Assembly: GCF_001625305.1 (NCBI RefSeq)
Contig: NW_017804353.1
Location: 632,863-696,862, forward strand
Length of the DNA stretch: 64,000 nucleotides
Direction: 5' to 3'
From: Branchiostoma belcheri
Lineage: Eukaryota; Chordata; Leptocardii; Amphioxiformes; Branchiostomatidae
Position 1 is the stretch's first letter. Every line of letters begins with the position of its first letter. Below, piece after piece: positions 23,799 through 35,717 of this stretch. Below the pieces are notes generated by a model. It was not told the DNA's origin. It searched no databases and saw only the letters and a program-made list of their open reading frames with translations. The position numbers were made by a program, and so were the translations under genes.

Positions 23799-24230
23799 TT
23801 ACTATTACATTCTGCTTGCCTTTCAACAATATGAATCTCAAACTTATAAATGTGTAAAACTTGAACTTCAGAAGTTATCATGGAAAATCAGGCCCTAACA
23901 TTAGCTAAGGACAGTGCTTACTTTGCATATCCCTACATCAACCTTGTTCATAAGCATATACATCCCTTGGCTAGTTTTACAGAGATAGCAGGTGAGATTC
24001 GGGCGCCATTTTCCGTAGGCATGAATGTATGTACTAAGGCCGATAAGCCCATCGAAGGACCTTTTGGCTCCTTTGTTTCCTCAGGGATTTTATGGTAATT
24101 GGTGGTCCTTGGTACAACGGGTTTACGTCAGGTCATACTCTAATCCTACCTCGTAAATGCCAGTATCTGATGGTGGGGGAGTTTTCCAAGGGTATCTGAT
24201 GTGTGCATGCTTTGAATTTCAGATATTTAA

Positions 24231-24591
24231 GGCCACACCAATTTAATTTCTTGGTTAACGGATTCGCCCGCTTCATTTTTTTCTGATTTGCAAAAAAAAT
24301 AAAAATTCAAAATCAACTGCAAAATGCTCATATTTTGCCCTGAACAGATGGAAACAGTCCTTTTATTCCTAGTTGTTAAAGTTATTCCATCTTTCAATGC
24401 AGTGGTATCATTAAAAGTTCAAAATTCATTGTTTGAACCAGCCTGGTGTGTTGACTTCATGGCTCCTATTGTACCATTTTGGGCCATAATAGGATGCCTA
24501 GGCCTGTTTTTATTTTTATTGTTTTTTCGCCCGCCCGCTCCATTATTTTTCTAGAAAAATCCGTTGACCAAGAAATTAAATTGGTGTGGCC
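24231..24591. mobile_element. MITE family GGCCACACCAATTTAATT, inverted copy
   Basis: Complete element in the opposite orientation (interior begins GATTCGCCCGCTTCATTTTT), flanked by TTAA on both sides. Confidence 0.84.
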
Positions 24592-24859
24592 TTAAGGGCT
24601 TGTCTTACAGAGTTACAGCTAGCTGAATGATATATTTAATCTTCTCCGTCCATGTCCAAACTACAAACTAAAGACTTCCGTCTAACAGTTTTACTCCTAT
24701 TTTCTCGTTCGTTTATTTCGATATCCTTTAGTCCATGACGACTAGTCTTCCAGGATTCAAAACATATAAACATATGAACATACTGACACATACATGAACA
24801 TACATAATCATCACAAATTATATACAGGTTAAACAAAATCATGACTTAATATATACAAC

Positions 24860-25174
24860 TTAACTTATGTACAACTGGTGGATGGCCTTTTTGAATTGAT
24901 GCAGACTGGCCAGTGTTTTGATACTGGGTGGCAGGGTGTTCCATAGATTAATGGCGCGGTAGAGAAATGACGACTCAACCTATGTTCTGTCAACCTTAAA
25001 CCACATGTTGGAATGTAGGAGTGTCGGTGAAAGCAAAACAGAGATTTTTTTTAGTGCGTTCCAAAAAGAAATGTTGCAGGAACAGACGTTTATGCTGGTG
25101 TGAGAGGTTAGGCTGAAAGCACAGTAAGACGTATCTGTTTCTAGTATGTTAAATCCCAACTGGAAGCCCTGCAA
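24860..25174 (-). pseudogene. Retrotransposon C-terminal fragment with a stop
   Basis: Minus strand reads LGFNILETDTSYCAFSLTSH ... LLHSNMWFKVDRT, a TAG, then SSFLYRAINLWNTLPPSIKT and LASLHQFKKAIHQLYIS before a stop. The RAINLWNTLP pattern is typical of reverse transcriptase C-termini. It is dead because of the internal stop. Confidence 0.6.
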
Positions 25175-25301
25175 ACCAACACAAAGCCAGACATGGTGTG
25201 AAGAATGTCTATCTGTCTGAGGAGAGTGTCTGGCCTACGTGAGCAGAATAAGACTCCCCTGATTCCGGAGACCCTCCCGGCATAATTGCTGTGCTTCCTG
25301 T

Positions 25302-25724
25302 AAGGCCAAAGCGAGTGAATTTTATGGATGACATCAGCGCGCGCATTAATTTTTGCCTGATTTTGGGAAAAAAAAACAAGAAATTTTGTTGCCTTCTGAC
25401 AGTGGTCAACATGGTGAAAATGGGCAAAGATGTCTGTTGCCATGCCGGAAGGTGCATGGCAGATAAATATGAAGAGAGGAGAGAAGAAAAGGCTCTGATT
25501 TAATGTTTTGTTTCTAACTTTGATGCAGTGATATGTGATGCTGGCTGTGTAGTATGTGATGTTCCCACTGAATCAAAACCATTTGTACAATGATTGAGTC
25601 AAATTTAAAAATGTAGGAACCTTGTTTTTTCGGCCCGTCTTGTTTTTTTTCCCCGCTCGCATTAGATTTGGAGTCTGCGGCGGATGTCATCCATAAAATT
25701 TACTTGCTGTGGCCTAATGTTAAT
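25302..25724. mobile_element. TIR element (GGCC termini), Harbinger-like
   Basis: GGCCAAAGCGAGTGAATTTT at one end, and inverted AAAATTTACTTGCTGTGGCC at the other, with TAA on both sides. The inner arms share ATGGATGACATC. Confidence 0.75.
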
Positions 25725-25739
25725 GCACAGACTCCGTGT

Positions 25740-26750
25740 GGGGCTATTGTGCCAGAACAGACGGGACGCCGAAAAACTCAGGAACTGATTCGATGAATCC
25801 CCTGATGTGGATTTATCATACGTGTACACTGTGTTATCAGGGACATTTGGGTATAAAACAGTTGTGTAGGGCAGAGGGTAGGACAGAAAATTTACACCGT
25901 AGATTCTGAAATTGTCACAGAATATTTCATTGAAAAGGAGGTCTTATTAGATGGTCAAAATGCACCTTTCTCTATTAATATGAGGATTAAATTTTAAGTA
26001 ATAGCAGACCTGTGAAGAATATGCAAAGGCAATATGAAAGGATGATTTGTAAAGTTTACCTCCAATGCAAGTTCAATTTGGAGAAAATATTGCTTGCTTG
26101 AGACATTGAAAGAATGAGACCATCCCTTGTGGCATTATGAAAATTGATGCACTTTCTGATATTTCAACTTTATCCAGGCAAAGGAACAGCTTTTATTTCA
26201 TTATATCAAGGCCCCTGCTGCGATATAACTGTTTTTCATGAAGTAACCCATTCATGATTTGATGCACAAAAGTCCTCATCAATATGTGTAATGTCATTTA
26301 GATGGGGCCATTGGAGGTCATTTTAATTCAGTTACGACAATCCTTGCTATAAAATTGCTTGAACCAGGCTGGGGTGAACAAACTTATTCAAAAGGGAAAT
26401 GCTGACCCTTGGCTGGCTGCCACAAATGTTGTGTTCTAATGTATGGATAGACTTTGTCCTTCTGTGGTATGTATTGATTGTTTGAGGCCCAACAGACCAA
26501 CTACCTACTACATGGTTCAGGGATGAGCGGGGCTACATGTATATTAAGTGCACTCAAAATTGAAGGGTTAGAAGGTTGATTATTTTGATGAGTACTTATT
26601 TGTTATGATAATTATCCTTTTGCCATGACTCATATTAAGCAACACACAATCTTTGGGTTGAAATTACATGTATGGCAAGTAGGAAACTATATACATGTAT
26701 TGGGCCTAAATTACTACTGTAACTATATATACATTTAACTTCTTCACATA
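25740..26750. other. Intron stretch, nothing recognised
   Basis: AT-rich, no long frame, no TIRs or tandem repeats that I can see. Confidence 0.6.
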
Positions 26751-26754
26751 CATA

Positions 26755-26856
26755 AACCTACTAAAATATTTGGGTGCATCCACAGAAAATAATTGGGTGC
26801 ACAGCCCCAAATTTGGGTGCACTAAGGTGCACATGCACCCAGTATTTTGAGCCCTG
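26755..26856. mobile_element. hAT-like element, one end only
   Basis: About 100 bp with TTGGGTGCACAGCCCCAAAT and the terminal AGTATTTTGAGCCCTG. The other end is missing. Confidence 0.7.
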
Positions 26857-27189
26857 GACTATATCCTTATAGCACTAAATCAGAGTGTAATAGAGTAAGA
26901 CACACCATGCATACATGTGCAAAATCTAACAAAGTCATAAACACTAGAATTGTGTTTTATGCTCAGATAATAAAATCTGAAATAACACACACATTGTGAA
27001 TGCACCTGCACTTCATACATGTGTGCACTATACAATCTGTGATTGACTTTTATGACCTCAAAGCAAGATAATTTCAGATAAAGGGATGAGACATCAATAT
27101 TTTATGGCAGACAAAGTCTGTTTTTATGGGACCTTTATGATGGCTAATCGAAAAAGGGTGGCCCAAAAGTGAAATTACCTGTTCAAAAT

Positions 27190-27389
27190 TAGCCTCCGTA
27201 GCAGGCTTATAGAACTGGGGGTTTGGTGGTCTTTGGCTATTTTCTGATTAGCCCAGTTCTAAAAAACGGGGGCAATTCAACCAGGCCGGCTATGTTGTCT
27301 ATATGCAATCGGAAAATAGCACATAAAAGCGCCCAAAGACCTGATGAAGACCCCCAAAACCCCCAGTTTTTGGCATGCTATGGAGACTA
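27190..27389. mobile_element. MITE family TAGCCTCCGTAGCAGG
   Basis: TAGCCTCCGTAGCAGGC at the start and inverted GGCATGCTATGGAGACTA at the end. Related copies at 56005-56186 and 62097-62269 share TCTGATTAGCCCAG and GACCGGCTATGTTGTCTA-like interior text. Confidence 0.8.
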
Positions 27390-27998
27390 CGTTAAGATCT
27401 GTAATCTGTCCTGGCATACACAGGATGTCCAGATCATTTAACCCTGATGTCACCTTAACTCTCTACTCAGCAGTGACATTTATGTACATAGATGGAAAAC
27501 AGTTAACCATCACATTCAGTGGGCTCGTTTCCATGTTGTATTTAGTAACTGGAAACTGGTTAGGATTTGATAGATTAGTACCTTGTATGGTTTAACAGCC
27601 AGGAATTTCTGGCTCTGATTCTCTCCAACGATTGCCTCCAAGCAGAATAGTCTTGTCCAGTCCCCATTGAAATGTTCAGTCCTTTACTTCCTGCAATGTT
27701 TGGGGAATCAAATATTTCTCACTCAGAGGCAGTGTACTGAGTCTACTGCTGAATTCTTGTCTGAACCGTTACCTTGTCATTACAAGGACTATTTGGCAAT
27801 CAAAACTTTGCTTATATGATGTATTTTATGTCAATATTCACTTTTTCTATATCATATAAATGGACTATTCTGTAGGGAAGCAAGCAACGGAGTAAACAAA
27901 GCTAGAATAGGATGGGTATATAGGGCTTAAGTACTGCCATTGCTGTAGGGAGTTTTCTCACACACTGACTGATACAATTCTGATTTTTCGTGTTTCAG

Positions 27999-28046
27999 AG
28001 GAGGTAATATTAGCAGAAGACAAAGAAGCTGAGCAAAAGAGGAAAG
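27999..28046 (+). CDS. Cav2: Cav2 I-II linker exon, version b
   Basis: A 48-nt exon between GTTTCAG and GTAGGT, phase 1 to 1, encoding EEVILAEDKEAEQKRK. It resembles the vertebrate Cav2 sequence following the AID (EEVMLAEEDRNAEEK), so it is probably the ancestral version, with 23140-23172 as the alternative. Confidence 0.9.
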
Positions 28047-28118
28047 GTAGGTCATCTTTGGCAGAAATACTTTTAGTGAAATGACAGTTAAACCCTTAAT
28101 TTTGTTAAAAAAATGACA

Positions 28119-28327
28119 TAACATCCATGTCCATAACATCACCAGGGTCCATAATATCGCCACCTTGAGAAAAAGTGTGCCTAAAGATATTTTTACTGCA
28201 ACATACCCTAGGTATGTACATTTGAGGTGTGCAGGAGTGCATACCAAAATTAAAAATATCTTAAAGCACACTTTTTCTCAAGGTGGCGATATTATGGACC
28301 CTGGTGATATTATGGACACGGATGTTA
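28119..28327. mobile_element. Foldback element
   Basis: Same family with TAACATCCATGTCCATAACA and GATATTATGGACACGGATGT(TA). It lies 70 bp after linker exon 27999-28046. Confidence 0.86.
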
Positions 28328-28346
28328 CATTATGAACTGCAGTTAT

Positions 28347-28533
28347 AAAGAGATCAAATTTTCAGCAACCACTGTCAAGATCAATTGCTTACGTCACGTA
28401 TCAGTAAAGTTTTGTGTGATTAAGGTCATGTGTTTGTAAACGGTAACTCTCGCGAGATCACGTTGTGAAGTGATTGGTCAACATTAATTATCCTGATGAA
28501 GGTGACAGTGGTCGCTGAAAATTTGATCTCTTT
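28347..28533. mobile_element. Short TIR element
   Basis: AAAGAGATCAAATTTTCAGC and the inverted GCTGAAAATTTGATCTCTTT bound 187 bp; the arms extend through ACCACTGTCA with one mismatch. Confidence 0.84.
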
Positions 28534-29128
28534 GTAAACTGTGTATTGGAATAAAGTTCAATGTTTTACTATGATTTACTACCAACACAGATGAACTTTC
28601 ATGATATTATGAACTGCATTCACCAGTGGAATACTTCGATCACAGTCTAAGAGAAATAACACTAAGAAATGAAGTTTGCAACTGTTGAATACAGACTGGG
28701 CATTGGTTTATACACAATTTGGGGAAAAGTTACAGTTGGGTAAAAATATATATAATCTGTTGTTGTATCAACACTTCTCCTGCTGGCATTTTTTACACAA
28801 TATTTTTCAAACATTTCATGTCTTAATCCAGTCAAAGACCCTTGATTTTTTTTTTTTTTTTGCCCTGCGGTGGTGTAGTTACTTCTGCATTCGTTGCATT
28901 TTGCTGCGATGCATTGCACGAGAAATACCCCCAAACCGTACCTACATTATTTTGTACATGTACCGTATACAGGGTGCTATATGGATGGTACTGTATGTGC
29001 AAAACAACAATTGTTGGGCTCCGCAGGACTAGGGTTTTAAGTTACACTTTGTCTGAGTCACTGTGAAGTCTGGCCTATATAATTATATATATTCTAATGC
29101 TTCATATCTCCCTGTTTTTCTTTAACAG

Positions 29129-29176
29129 CCCAACAGCGCAAAAAAGGGAAGAAGGGCACATCCCAAGAGGGAGATG
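29129..29176 (+). CDS. Cav2: Cav2 exon: basic I-II linker segment
   Basis: A 48-nt exon between TTTAACAG and GTAATA, phase 1 to 1, encoding AQQRKKGKKGTSQEGD. It is basic and low in complexity, as expected of the variable I-II linker. It was recognised from its phase, its splice sites and its position between clear exons rather than from conserved sequence. Confidence 0.82.
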
Positions 29177-30069
29177 GTAATATGCATTTCTTTGTACATT
29201 TCTCTACACAAAATCTAACAAAATATAAGGAAAATACTAGCAAAAGGATGATTATGATCAAATATCGATTATCGCATTTCTCCATACATTTCTCTACACA
29301 AACTCTTACAACATAAGGAAACAGAACAATTATTATCGAATATCAAATCTATTTCAGCACTTTAAACCCAAAACTTTGTTAACAGGAGTAAGCAGCAAGA
29401 CATTGTTACCTTGTATACATGTAGATATATTTAGTAAATGGAATTGTGCTGTTAAGGACAGAGCCAATATGATGATAACACATGACCAACTGTAGCAGAG
29501 ATTTTCATTGGGAATTTGATATGCATCCAGGCTGGATATACCAATATTTTCTGTTCTCATCTGTAATCCTTTGACAATGACTACAGGATTGTTTGAAATA
29601 AAGGCACAAAAGGATGGTTTATTCCAGTTTTATGCAACAAATCCTTCATAAAGCAAACTGGGAATTGTGAAATCCTTTTCATGTGCAAATTTGGTGCAAT
29701 TTATCAGCCACGAAGACCTGTTTTCCAACAGTATCTGGCAATGGGACTTTGGCAAAGGTCCAGTGTATTCAGTTTGCATTACCTTCTCTATCATTTTGTC
29801 TGATGGATACTCTTAAAATTGCACAAGGCAAAAGTTTGGCTCTCCCTCAAATTTTACCACCAAAATAACTGGATACAGGAGGTTTTTTTTTACACAACCA
29901 AAATTTCTCACCTAAGTGCTGACGTTTCAGTGTCTATCAGACACCTTCCTCAGAGCTTTTTGATTGAAGTTCTGCTTCTCAATGCTATATGTAGCCGATG
30001 TAGGTGGCACTTTTGCGACGAAAACACAAACTCCTGTATCCTATACTTTTCCAACCTGATGAAACTATT

Positions 30070-30510
30070 TTCGGAACCAAAATAACTTTATTTTTTTAGC
30101 ACGCTAGAGAACATTTTTGAAAACATTCATTCCTTATTAGAGGCTAAATTGTTGTTGCTGTTTTTTTGCTCCATCAAAACAGGCTTCTCCCACAAGAAAT
30201 AGGATGATTTTGGCTCTCCCTCAAGTTTTGCAACCAAAATAACTTTTATCTTTTTAGCACTCTAAGAGCATTTTTGCAAACATTCATGAGGCTAAATGCT
30301 TGTCGCTGTTTTTTCACTCCACCAAAACAGGCTTCTCCCACAAGAAAGAGGATGATTTTGGCTCTCTCTCAAGTTTTGCAACCAACATAACCATTATCTT
30401 TTCAGCACCCTAAGAGCATTTTTGCAAACATTCAATCCTTATTAGAGGCTAAATTCTTGTTGCTGTTTTTTTTGCTCCATCAAAACAGGCTTCTCACACA
30501 AGAAACTTAC
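30070..30510 (+). repeat. Tandem ~150-bp array of copies of the II S1 exon acceptor edge
   Basis: Exon-like starts at 30183, 30331 and 30489, then the real exon at 30641 (spacings 148, 158, 152). Each unit has CTCC(A)TCAAAACAG then GCTTCTC(C/A)CACAAGAAA, the first 17 nt of the exon, and intron text with GCATTTTTGCAAACATTCA. In the correct frame every copy soon meets a stop (the 30183 copy directly at TAG), so their use would truncate the channel. Confidence 0.93.
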
Positions 30511-30640
30511 TCACTCAAGCTTTGCAACCAAAATAACTTACTACTAATTTTAACTTTTCAGCACCCTCTAGAGCATTTTTACAAACATTCATGTCAGAGG
30601 CTAAATGCTTGTTGCTTTTTTTTTCACTCCATCAAAACAG

Positions 30641-30838
30641 GCTTCTCCCACAAGAAAGAGGATGAAGGTGGTGCCTGTCCGAGTTGGAAGGTTTTCGAGA
30701 AGAGAATCAGATATGGCATAAGGCGCATTGTGAAGACCCAGGTGTTCTACTGGGGTGTGATCTGCCTCGTATTCCTCAACACTATCTGCACTGCCATGGT
30801 TCATCACGGACAGGACCCCCTTCTCACATCCTTCCTAG
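30641..30838 (+). CDS. Cav2: Cav2 exon: distal I-II linker and II S1
   Basis: Acceptor AAAACAG, donor GTCAGT; 198 nt, phase 1 to 1. It encodes FSHKKEDEGGACPSWK, then FEKRIRYGIRRIVKTQVFYW and the II S1 helix GVICLVFLNTICTAMVHHGQ. The family counterpart is the vertebrate stretch around SFYWVVLCVVALNTLCVAMVH. The last 50 nt are repeated beyond the N gap at 31635-31684, and three decayed copies of the acceptor edge precede it. Confidence 0.95.
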
Positions 30839-31926
30839 GTCAGTCTTATTTGTTACGTTTTATAATACCGAAGAAAAACATATTGTTTTTGCTCTGTTTC
30901 TTCCTCTTCTTCTTCTCCAAACAGTGACCTCTGACCTGACCAATCACATGATTTGTTGACGTCTGTCACCATGGTGACTGGTGTTGGGTTACATAATGTT
31001 GCAATTTCATGGTCTGCTCTGCTCCTGTCACCATATACTAGTAGTACATGTACAAAATGTATGTGAATGTGTTGNNNNNNNNNNNNNNNNNNNNNNNNNN
31101 NNNNNNNNNNNNNNNNNNNNNNNNNNNNNNNNNNNNNNNNNNNNNNNNNNNNNNNNNNNNNNNNNNNNNNNNNNNNNNNNNNNNNNNNNNNNNNNNNNNN
31201 NNNNNNNNNNNNNNNNNNNNNNNNNNNNNNNNNNNNNNNNNNNNNNNNNNNNNNNNNNNNNNNNNNNNNNNNNNNNNNNNNNNNNNNNNNNNNNNNNNNN
31301 NNNNNNNNNNNNNNNNNNNNNNNNNNNNNNNNNNNNNNNNNNNNNNNNNNNNNNNNNNNNNNNNNNNNNNNNNNNNNNNNNNNNNNNNNNNNNNNNNNNN
31401 NNNNNNNNNNNNNNNNNNNNNNNNNNNNNNNNNNNNNNNNNNNNNNNNNNNNNNNNNNNNNNNNNNNNNNNNNNNNNNNNNNNNNNNNNNNNNNNNNNNN
31501 NNNNNNNNNNNNNNNNNNNNNNNNNNNNNNNNNNNNNNNNNNNNNNNNNNNNNNNNNNNNNNNNNNNNNNNNNNNNNNNNNNNNNNNNNNNNNNNNNNNN
31601 NNNNNNNNNNNNNNNNNNNNNNNNNNNNNNNNNNCACTGCCATGGTTCATCACGGACAGGACCCCCTTCTCACATCCTTCCTAGGTCAGTCTTATTTGTT
31701 ACGTTTTATAATACCGAAGAAAAACATATTGTTTTTGCTCTGTTTCTTCCTCTTCTTCTTCTTCTTCTCCAAACAGTGACCTCTGACCTGACCAATCACA
31801 TGATTTGTTGACGTCTGTCACCATGGTGACTGGTGTTGGGTTACATAATGTTGCAATTTCATGGTCTGCTCTGCTCCTGTCACCATATACTAGTAGTACA
31901 TGTACAAAATGTATGTGAATGTGTTG
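30789..31926. other. Assembly gap 31075-31634 (560 N) with duplicated flanks
   Basis: Bases 30789-31074 and 31635-31926 are identical except for six extra bases (two CTT repeats) in the second. They include the last 50 nt of exon 30641-30838 and its donor. A haplotype duplicate created at scaffolding is the simplest reading, so the second exon end should not be counted as a separate exon. Confidence 0.85.
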
Positions 31927-32002
31927 GAGCAAGAATTAACAGAGCAGACCATGTTCGAAAGTAAACATTATGCATTTGCTTTGCAAACGTTACTTCTCTA
32001 GT
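31699..32002. repeat. Dispersed repeat with CTT tract (GTTGGGTTACATAATGTTGC family)
   Basis: Copies at 23250-23518 (nested in a MITE), 30853-31074, 48721-48932 and 51941-52214, plus a reversed fragment at 51808-51905. They share GCTCTGTTTCTTC(CTT)n, ACCATGGTAACTGGTGTTGG and TTATGCATTTGCTTTGCAAA. The CTT number differs between copies and between the two flanks of the N gap. Confidence 0.82.
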
Positions 32003-32289
32003 TTGTTTGTTTGTTTGTTTTGCATAACTGTTAGACCACCTTTATAACAGTTTATCCATTAAAAACCAGCCTCACAGCCAGTAAAAAACATGCTGAATAA
32101 CACAGATTTGTACAGTTGATTGTCTGGCAAATAAAAATTAACATTACAATACATATACAAACACACAAACAAAAATATTACAAAAAGCCTCACACTGGGC
32201 ACTAAACTGAGCGTCCTAAGAGTCTTACTGAGAAGACTTGTTGTACAGGCATATTGGCCTGTGTAAGAAAGATTTTTTCAGTCTTTTCG

Positions 32290-32543
32290 TACGGGGCTGC
32301 TGGTACCGTAAGTGCTGTTCCAAAACCCGTAATGTATTGTGCATACCACTTTGGCAGAACGCCTCATATAAGGTTGTACTCGCATATATAAGGTTAACAT
32401 CCCATCTGTAGTTTCCAAATGTTATGTCGGAAAAGATATCATCTGCAACAGGCAAAATTCTGATGCAACGTTGACCAAACATTCAACCAAAAACGTGAAA
32501 AATCAGGGTTTTGCGCAGGCGCAGTACGTTCTGCCGACGTGCT
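32290..32543. mobile_element. TIR element of the AGCACGTCGGCAGAACG family, reversed
   Basis: Ends with GCAGTACGTTCTGCCGACGT at 32543. The other end is only partly preserved. It contains AACGTTGACCAAACATTC(A), the inverse of the interior of the 14260 copy. Confidence 0.72.
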
Positions 32544-32549
32544 GAAGTA

Positions 32550-33735
32550 ATGAAGCCTGGTATAAAAGGAGGTTGACAGTATGAGGAATCCACGCTGACA
32601 ATCCTGCTGACAGAGGAAGGATCACAAGCCAGAGGGTTGCTTCAAGTCAGGCTTTCGGAACTCTCTCTTACCCAAATACGGATGAGTTTGTTCCAGACCT
32701 TTGTCACCTCTCCAACATGCCTGATGTACTTGAAAAGGTGTAGGTGGGGAAACAGACAGGGTAACTGATGGTGCACCTTATTTCTGCATCTGTTATGCCC
32801 AAATTCTTTGTTGCCGAGATATGCCGAACATAACAGCAACTGGCATTGAAGAACAGAAGAAAAAAGTCACACCTCCAGAGGATTTGGAAATTCAGAACCA
32901 TGCATATATATTTCAATGCAGTTTGAATGTCAGAGAATTAGTGGTATGGAGTTTAATGTGTCTCATAGGGTAATGGTGTTATGTAACAGTGATGTAACTA
33001 GGAAGTGTTACCATCAATTCAGCACCAAGGACAGTGTTAGTCAGCATCACATACTGTAATTCACTTGATGTTTACGGAAGCAAATGTTTGCGGTCTGAGA
33101 AAAATGGACATGTTTGCCGAACTATATGTTCACATTGGCGGCAGGCACAGAAAAAAGATTGTTGAATCATTTGTTCACAGTAATGATAAGTTTGAGGTGC
33201 AGAAGTGACCACGAAAACTGCGAACATACAGTACTGCAAAAAAATCATAAATTACAGTATGAACTGTAAATGCCATGGGATAACTGAACATTTACAGTAA
33301 AGGATTCTAAAATAAAATGTATTTCAGTAATAACTCCCGAATCATAAATATCTTCCAGGTTACATTTTGCATCAATTTTCAAGCCCTGCATGCAGTAATT
33401 CCATCCCAGACTGAATTTTAGTATTCATGACATACAGGATGAAAATTACAGGCTATTAACCAACATTTCTACAGGGTTGCTGAGATTCAATGAAGCAAAA
33501 TCAGACATGCAAAAAACTCAATTAGTCGTAGCAGCGGCAGGGTGCCAGTGTTTTCATTAGATTAGAAAGTGCATGAACTCAACATGTTATTACTTGACAA
33601 GATCTAAGCAGATATAGTTTTCAATCATTAGAAGGGAATATTTCTATATTAAACTATGATGGTCTACTTTCTAGATTTTATTTTGCCAGCTTGTGAACTT
33701 TCCCTACAATAATCAGAAGTTTCACATTTTTCCCC
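32550..33735. other. Intron stretch, nothing recognised
   Basis: Between two transposon copies; short frames on the minus strand have no recognisable similarity or splice support. Confidence 0.6.
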
Positions 33736-33740
33736 ATTTA

Positions 33741-34114
33741 GGCCACACCAATTTAATTTGTTGGTTCTCGGATTTTTTCAGAAAAAATATGAAGCGACAG
33801 GGCGAAAAAAAATAAAAATAAAAACAGGTCTAGGCATCCTATTATAGGCTTAAATGCTACAAAATGAGCCATGAAGTCAACACAAAAGGCTGGGTTGAAA
33901 TTTAAACATTGAATTTTGAACTTTTAATCAAACCACTGCAATGATAGATGGGAAAACTGTAACAACTAGGAGGAAAAGGACTTTCCTCAACTGTTGGGGG
34001 GCAAAACATGAGCATTTTTCAGTTGATTCAGGACCAGAATCAAATTTTTTTTTTGCAAATCAGAAAAGAATGAAGAGGCGAATCCGAGAACCAACAAATT
34101 AAATTGGTGTGGCC
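33741..34114. mobile_element. MITE family GGCCACACCAATTTAATT
   Basis: Complete 374-bp copy with TTA on both sides, very like the copy at 20202-20574. Confidence 0.86.
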
Positions 34115-34310
34115 TTATTATAATCTGAATATTTCTATAGTGGAGTCTTCAAATCATTTTCTAGCAAAGTATTAGCAAATCTCTCGTATTGTGAGATACT
34201 ACATTTACAGTAAAGGATCATGTGAGAGGTGCATGTTTTTTCCGGGGTAAGAAAATACAGAAAAATTTGTGATAAGCCTGTCTGTGTATCTTTCGTTAAC
34301 TACAATCCTT

Positions 34311-34740
34311 GCCTTCAAAGCCATGCCTTCAAGTATCAGAGTTATCAACCAAGGATTGAGGTGTTCAAGAATTCATTCTTTCCTAGAACTATCGCAGAAT
34401 GGAACTCGCTGTTACCAAGTACAGTAGGGGCATTGTCATTAGATAGCTTTAAGCAACGTCTAGAGTTAGATGTTCAAGGGTTAGGTGTAACAAGTCAATA
34501 ATTATTGGTGTAATGTAGCCAGCTGCCACCGTGCCGCATGCCTGCGAAGCTGGTGTGTTACGCCGAAGGGCGGTTATACCGGCTATACAGATACAGAAGC
34601 TGGTGTGTTACGCCGAAGGGCGGTTATACCGGCTATACAGATACAGAAGCTGGTGTGTTACGCCGAAGGGCGGTTATACCGGCTATACAGATACAGAAGC
34701 TGGTGTGTTACGCCGAAGGTACAGATACAATCTATGTGTA
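34311..34740 (+). mobile_element. Non-LTR retrotransposon 3' end with tail minisatellite
   Basis: An open frame ends at 34499 with RIEVFKNSFFPRTIAEWNSL, typical of the C-terminus of CR1/jockey-like reverse transcriptases, then GALSLDSFKQRLELDVQGLG. Four copies of the 52-bp tail unit follow (34549-34720). Confidence 0.87.
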
Positions 34741-34978
34741 AAGTAATCAAAAGTTAGATGACTTTTAGAGCCTCCTGGTGGCTCACTCCAGATACAATGC
34801 CACAAATAGTCAGAGGGCAAGTGTGCTGGATTCTAAAGTTCACCTGTTGATGGACATTAATGGATACTGACTTTTGTATGCTCAGGTTGAGAACAGAAGC
34901 GGGAAACTTTTGACCTTTCCTGTGAAGTTCAAGGCTAGATGGTTCATGTTAAATCAGATAAATCTAGTATACACTTTA

Positions 34979-35313
34979 GGCCATACCAAGTTAAGTTGTT
35001 GGTTCTCGGATTTTTTCACAAAAAATGTGAAGTGACAGGGCGAAAAAAAATTTAAAAAATAAAAACAGGTCTAGGCATCCTATTGCAGCCCCAAATGAAG
35101 TCAACACAAAAGGCTGGGTTAATACTTAAACAATTTTTGAACTTTTAATCAAACCACTGGAAAAACTAGGAAGAAAAGGACTTTGCTCAACTGTTGGCAT
35201 CAAAATGTGAACATATTTGAGTTGATTCAGATCCAGAATCTCTTTTTTTTTTGCAAATCAGAAAATGATGAAGAGGCAAATGCAAGAACCAACAAATTAA
35301 ATTTGTGTGGTCC
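34979..35313. mobile_element. MITE family GGCCACACCAATTTAATT, diverged copy
   Basis: Ends are GGCCATACCAAGTTAAGTTG and AAATTAAATTTGTGTGGTCC. It has an internal deletion relative to the others. A truncated relative lies at 37149-37339, just before the II S5 exon. Confidence 0.8.
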
Positions 35314-35717
35314 TAAATCTAGTATGCACTTTACTGCTGTATGAAAAACATTTCAGTTGATGCTTGCCTTTTTATGTACATAATATTGTATGTCAATTAT
35401 TCATGACTAAACACTCTGCTGACATTTGAAAGAAGTTGAGGGTGAGAAATTGCAAATGAAACCCAAGAAAACAAGGCTTTAATATGGGGATTTGATACCT
35501 AGGACCTTTTGGTATAAGGTCACAAGGCTTTGTGCAGTGGTGTTGAATAGAAGCCATGATGAAGTAGAGTTGTATGTAATGCTGAGTCAGCACTTAAGAT
35601 CAACAGGTTGTCTTACATCCTTTAAGAGGTAACTAAAGATCAAGCAGGCTGTTGAGGAGTCTAAGGAGTAAGTACATGTGTACATGACTATTGTATGTTG
35701 TGACATCGTTTCCATGG

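Noticed and set aside
23880-24098. 72-codon frame between two MITE copies
   Set aside because: No splice sites fitting the gene, no recognised similarity, and no need for it in the channel.
31635-31684. Second II S1 exon end with donor
   Set aside because: It is part of the block duplicated across the N gap and is best read as an assembly artefact.
30853-31811. Frames of 200-276 codons
   Set aside because: They consist mostly of N bases from the gap.
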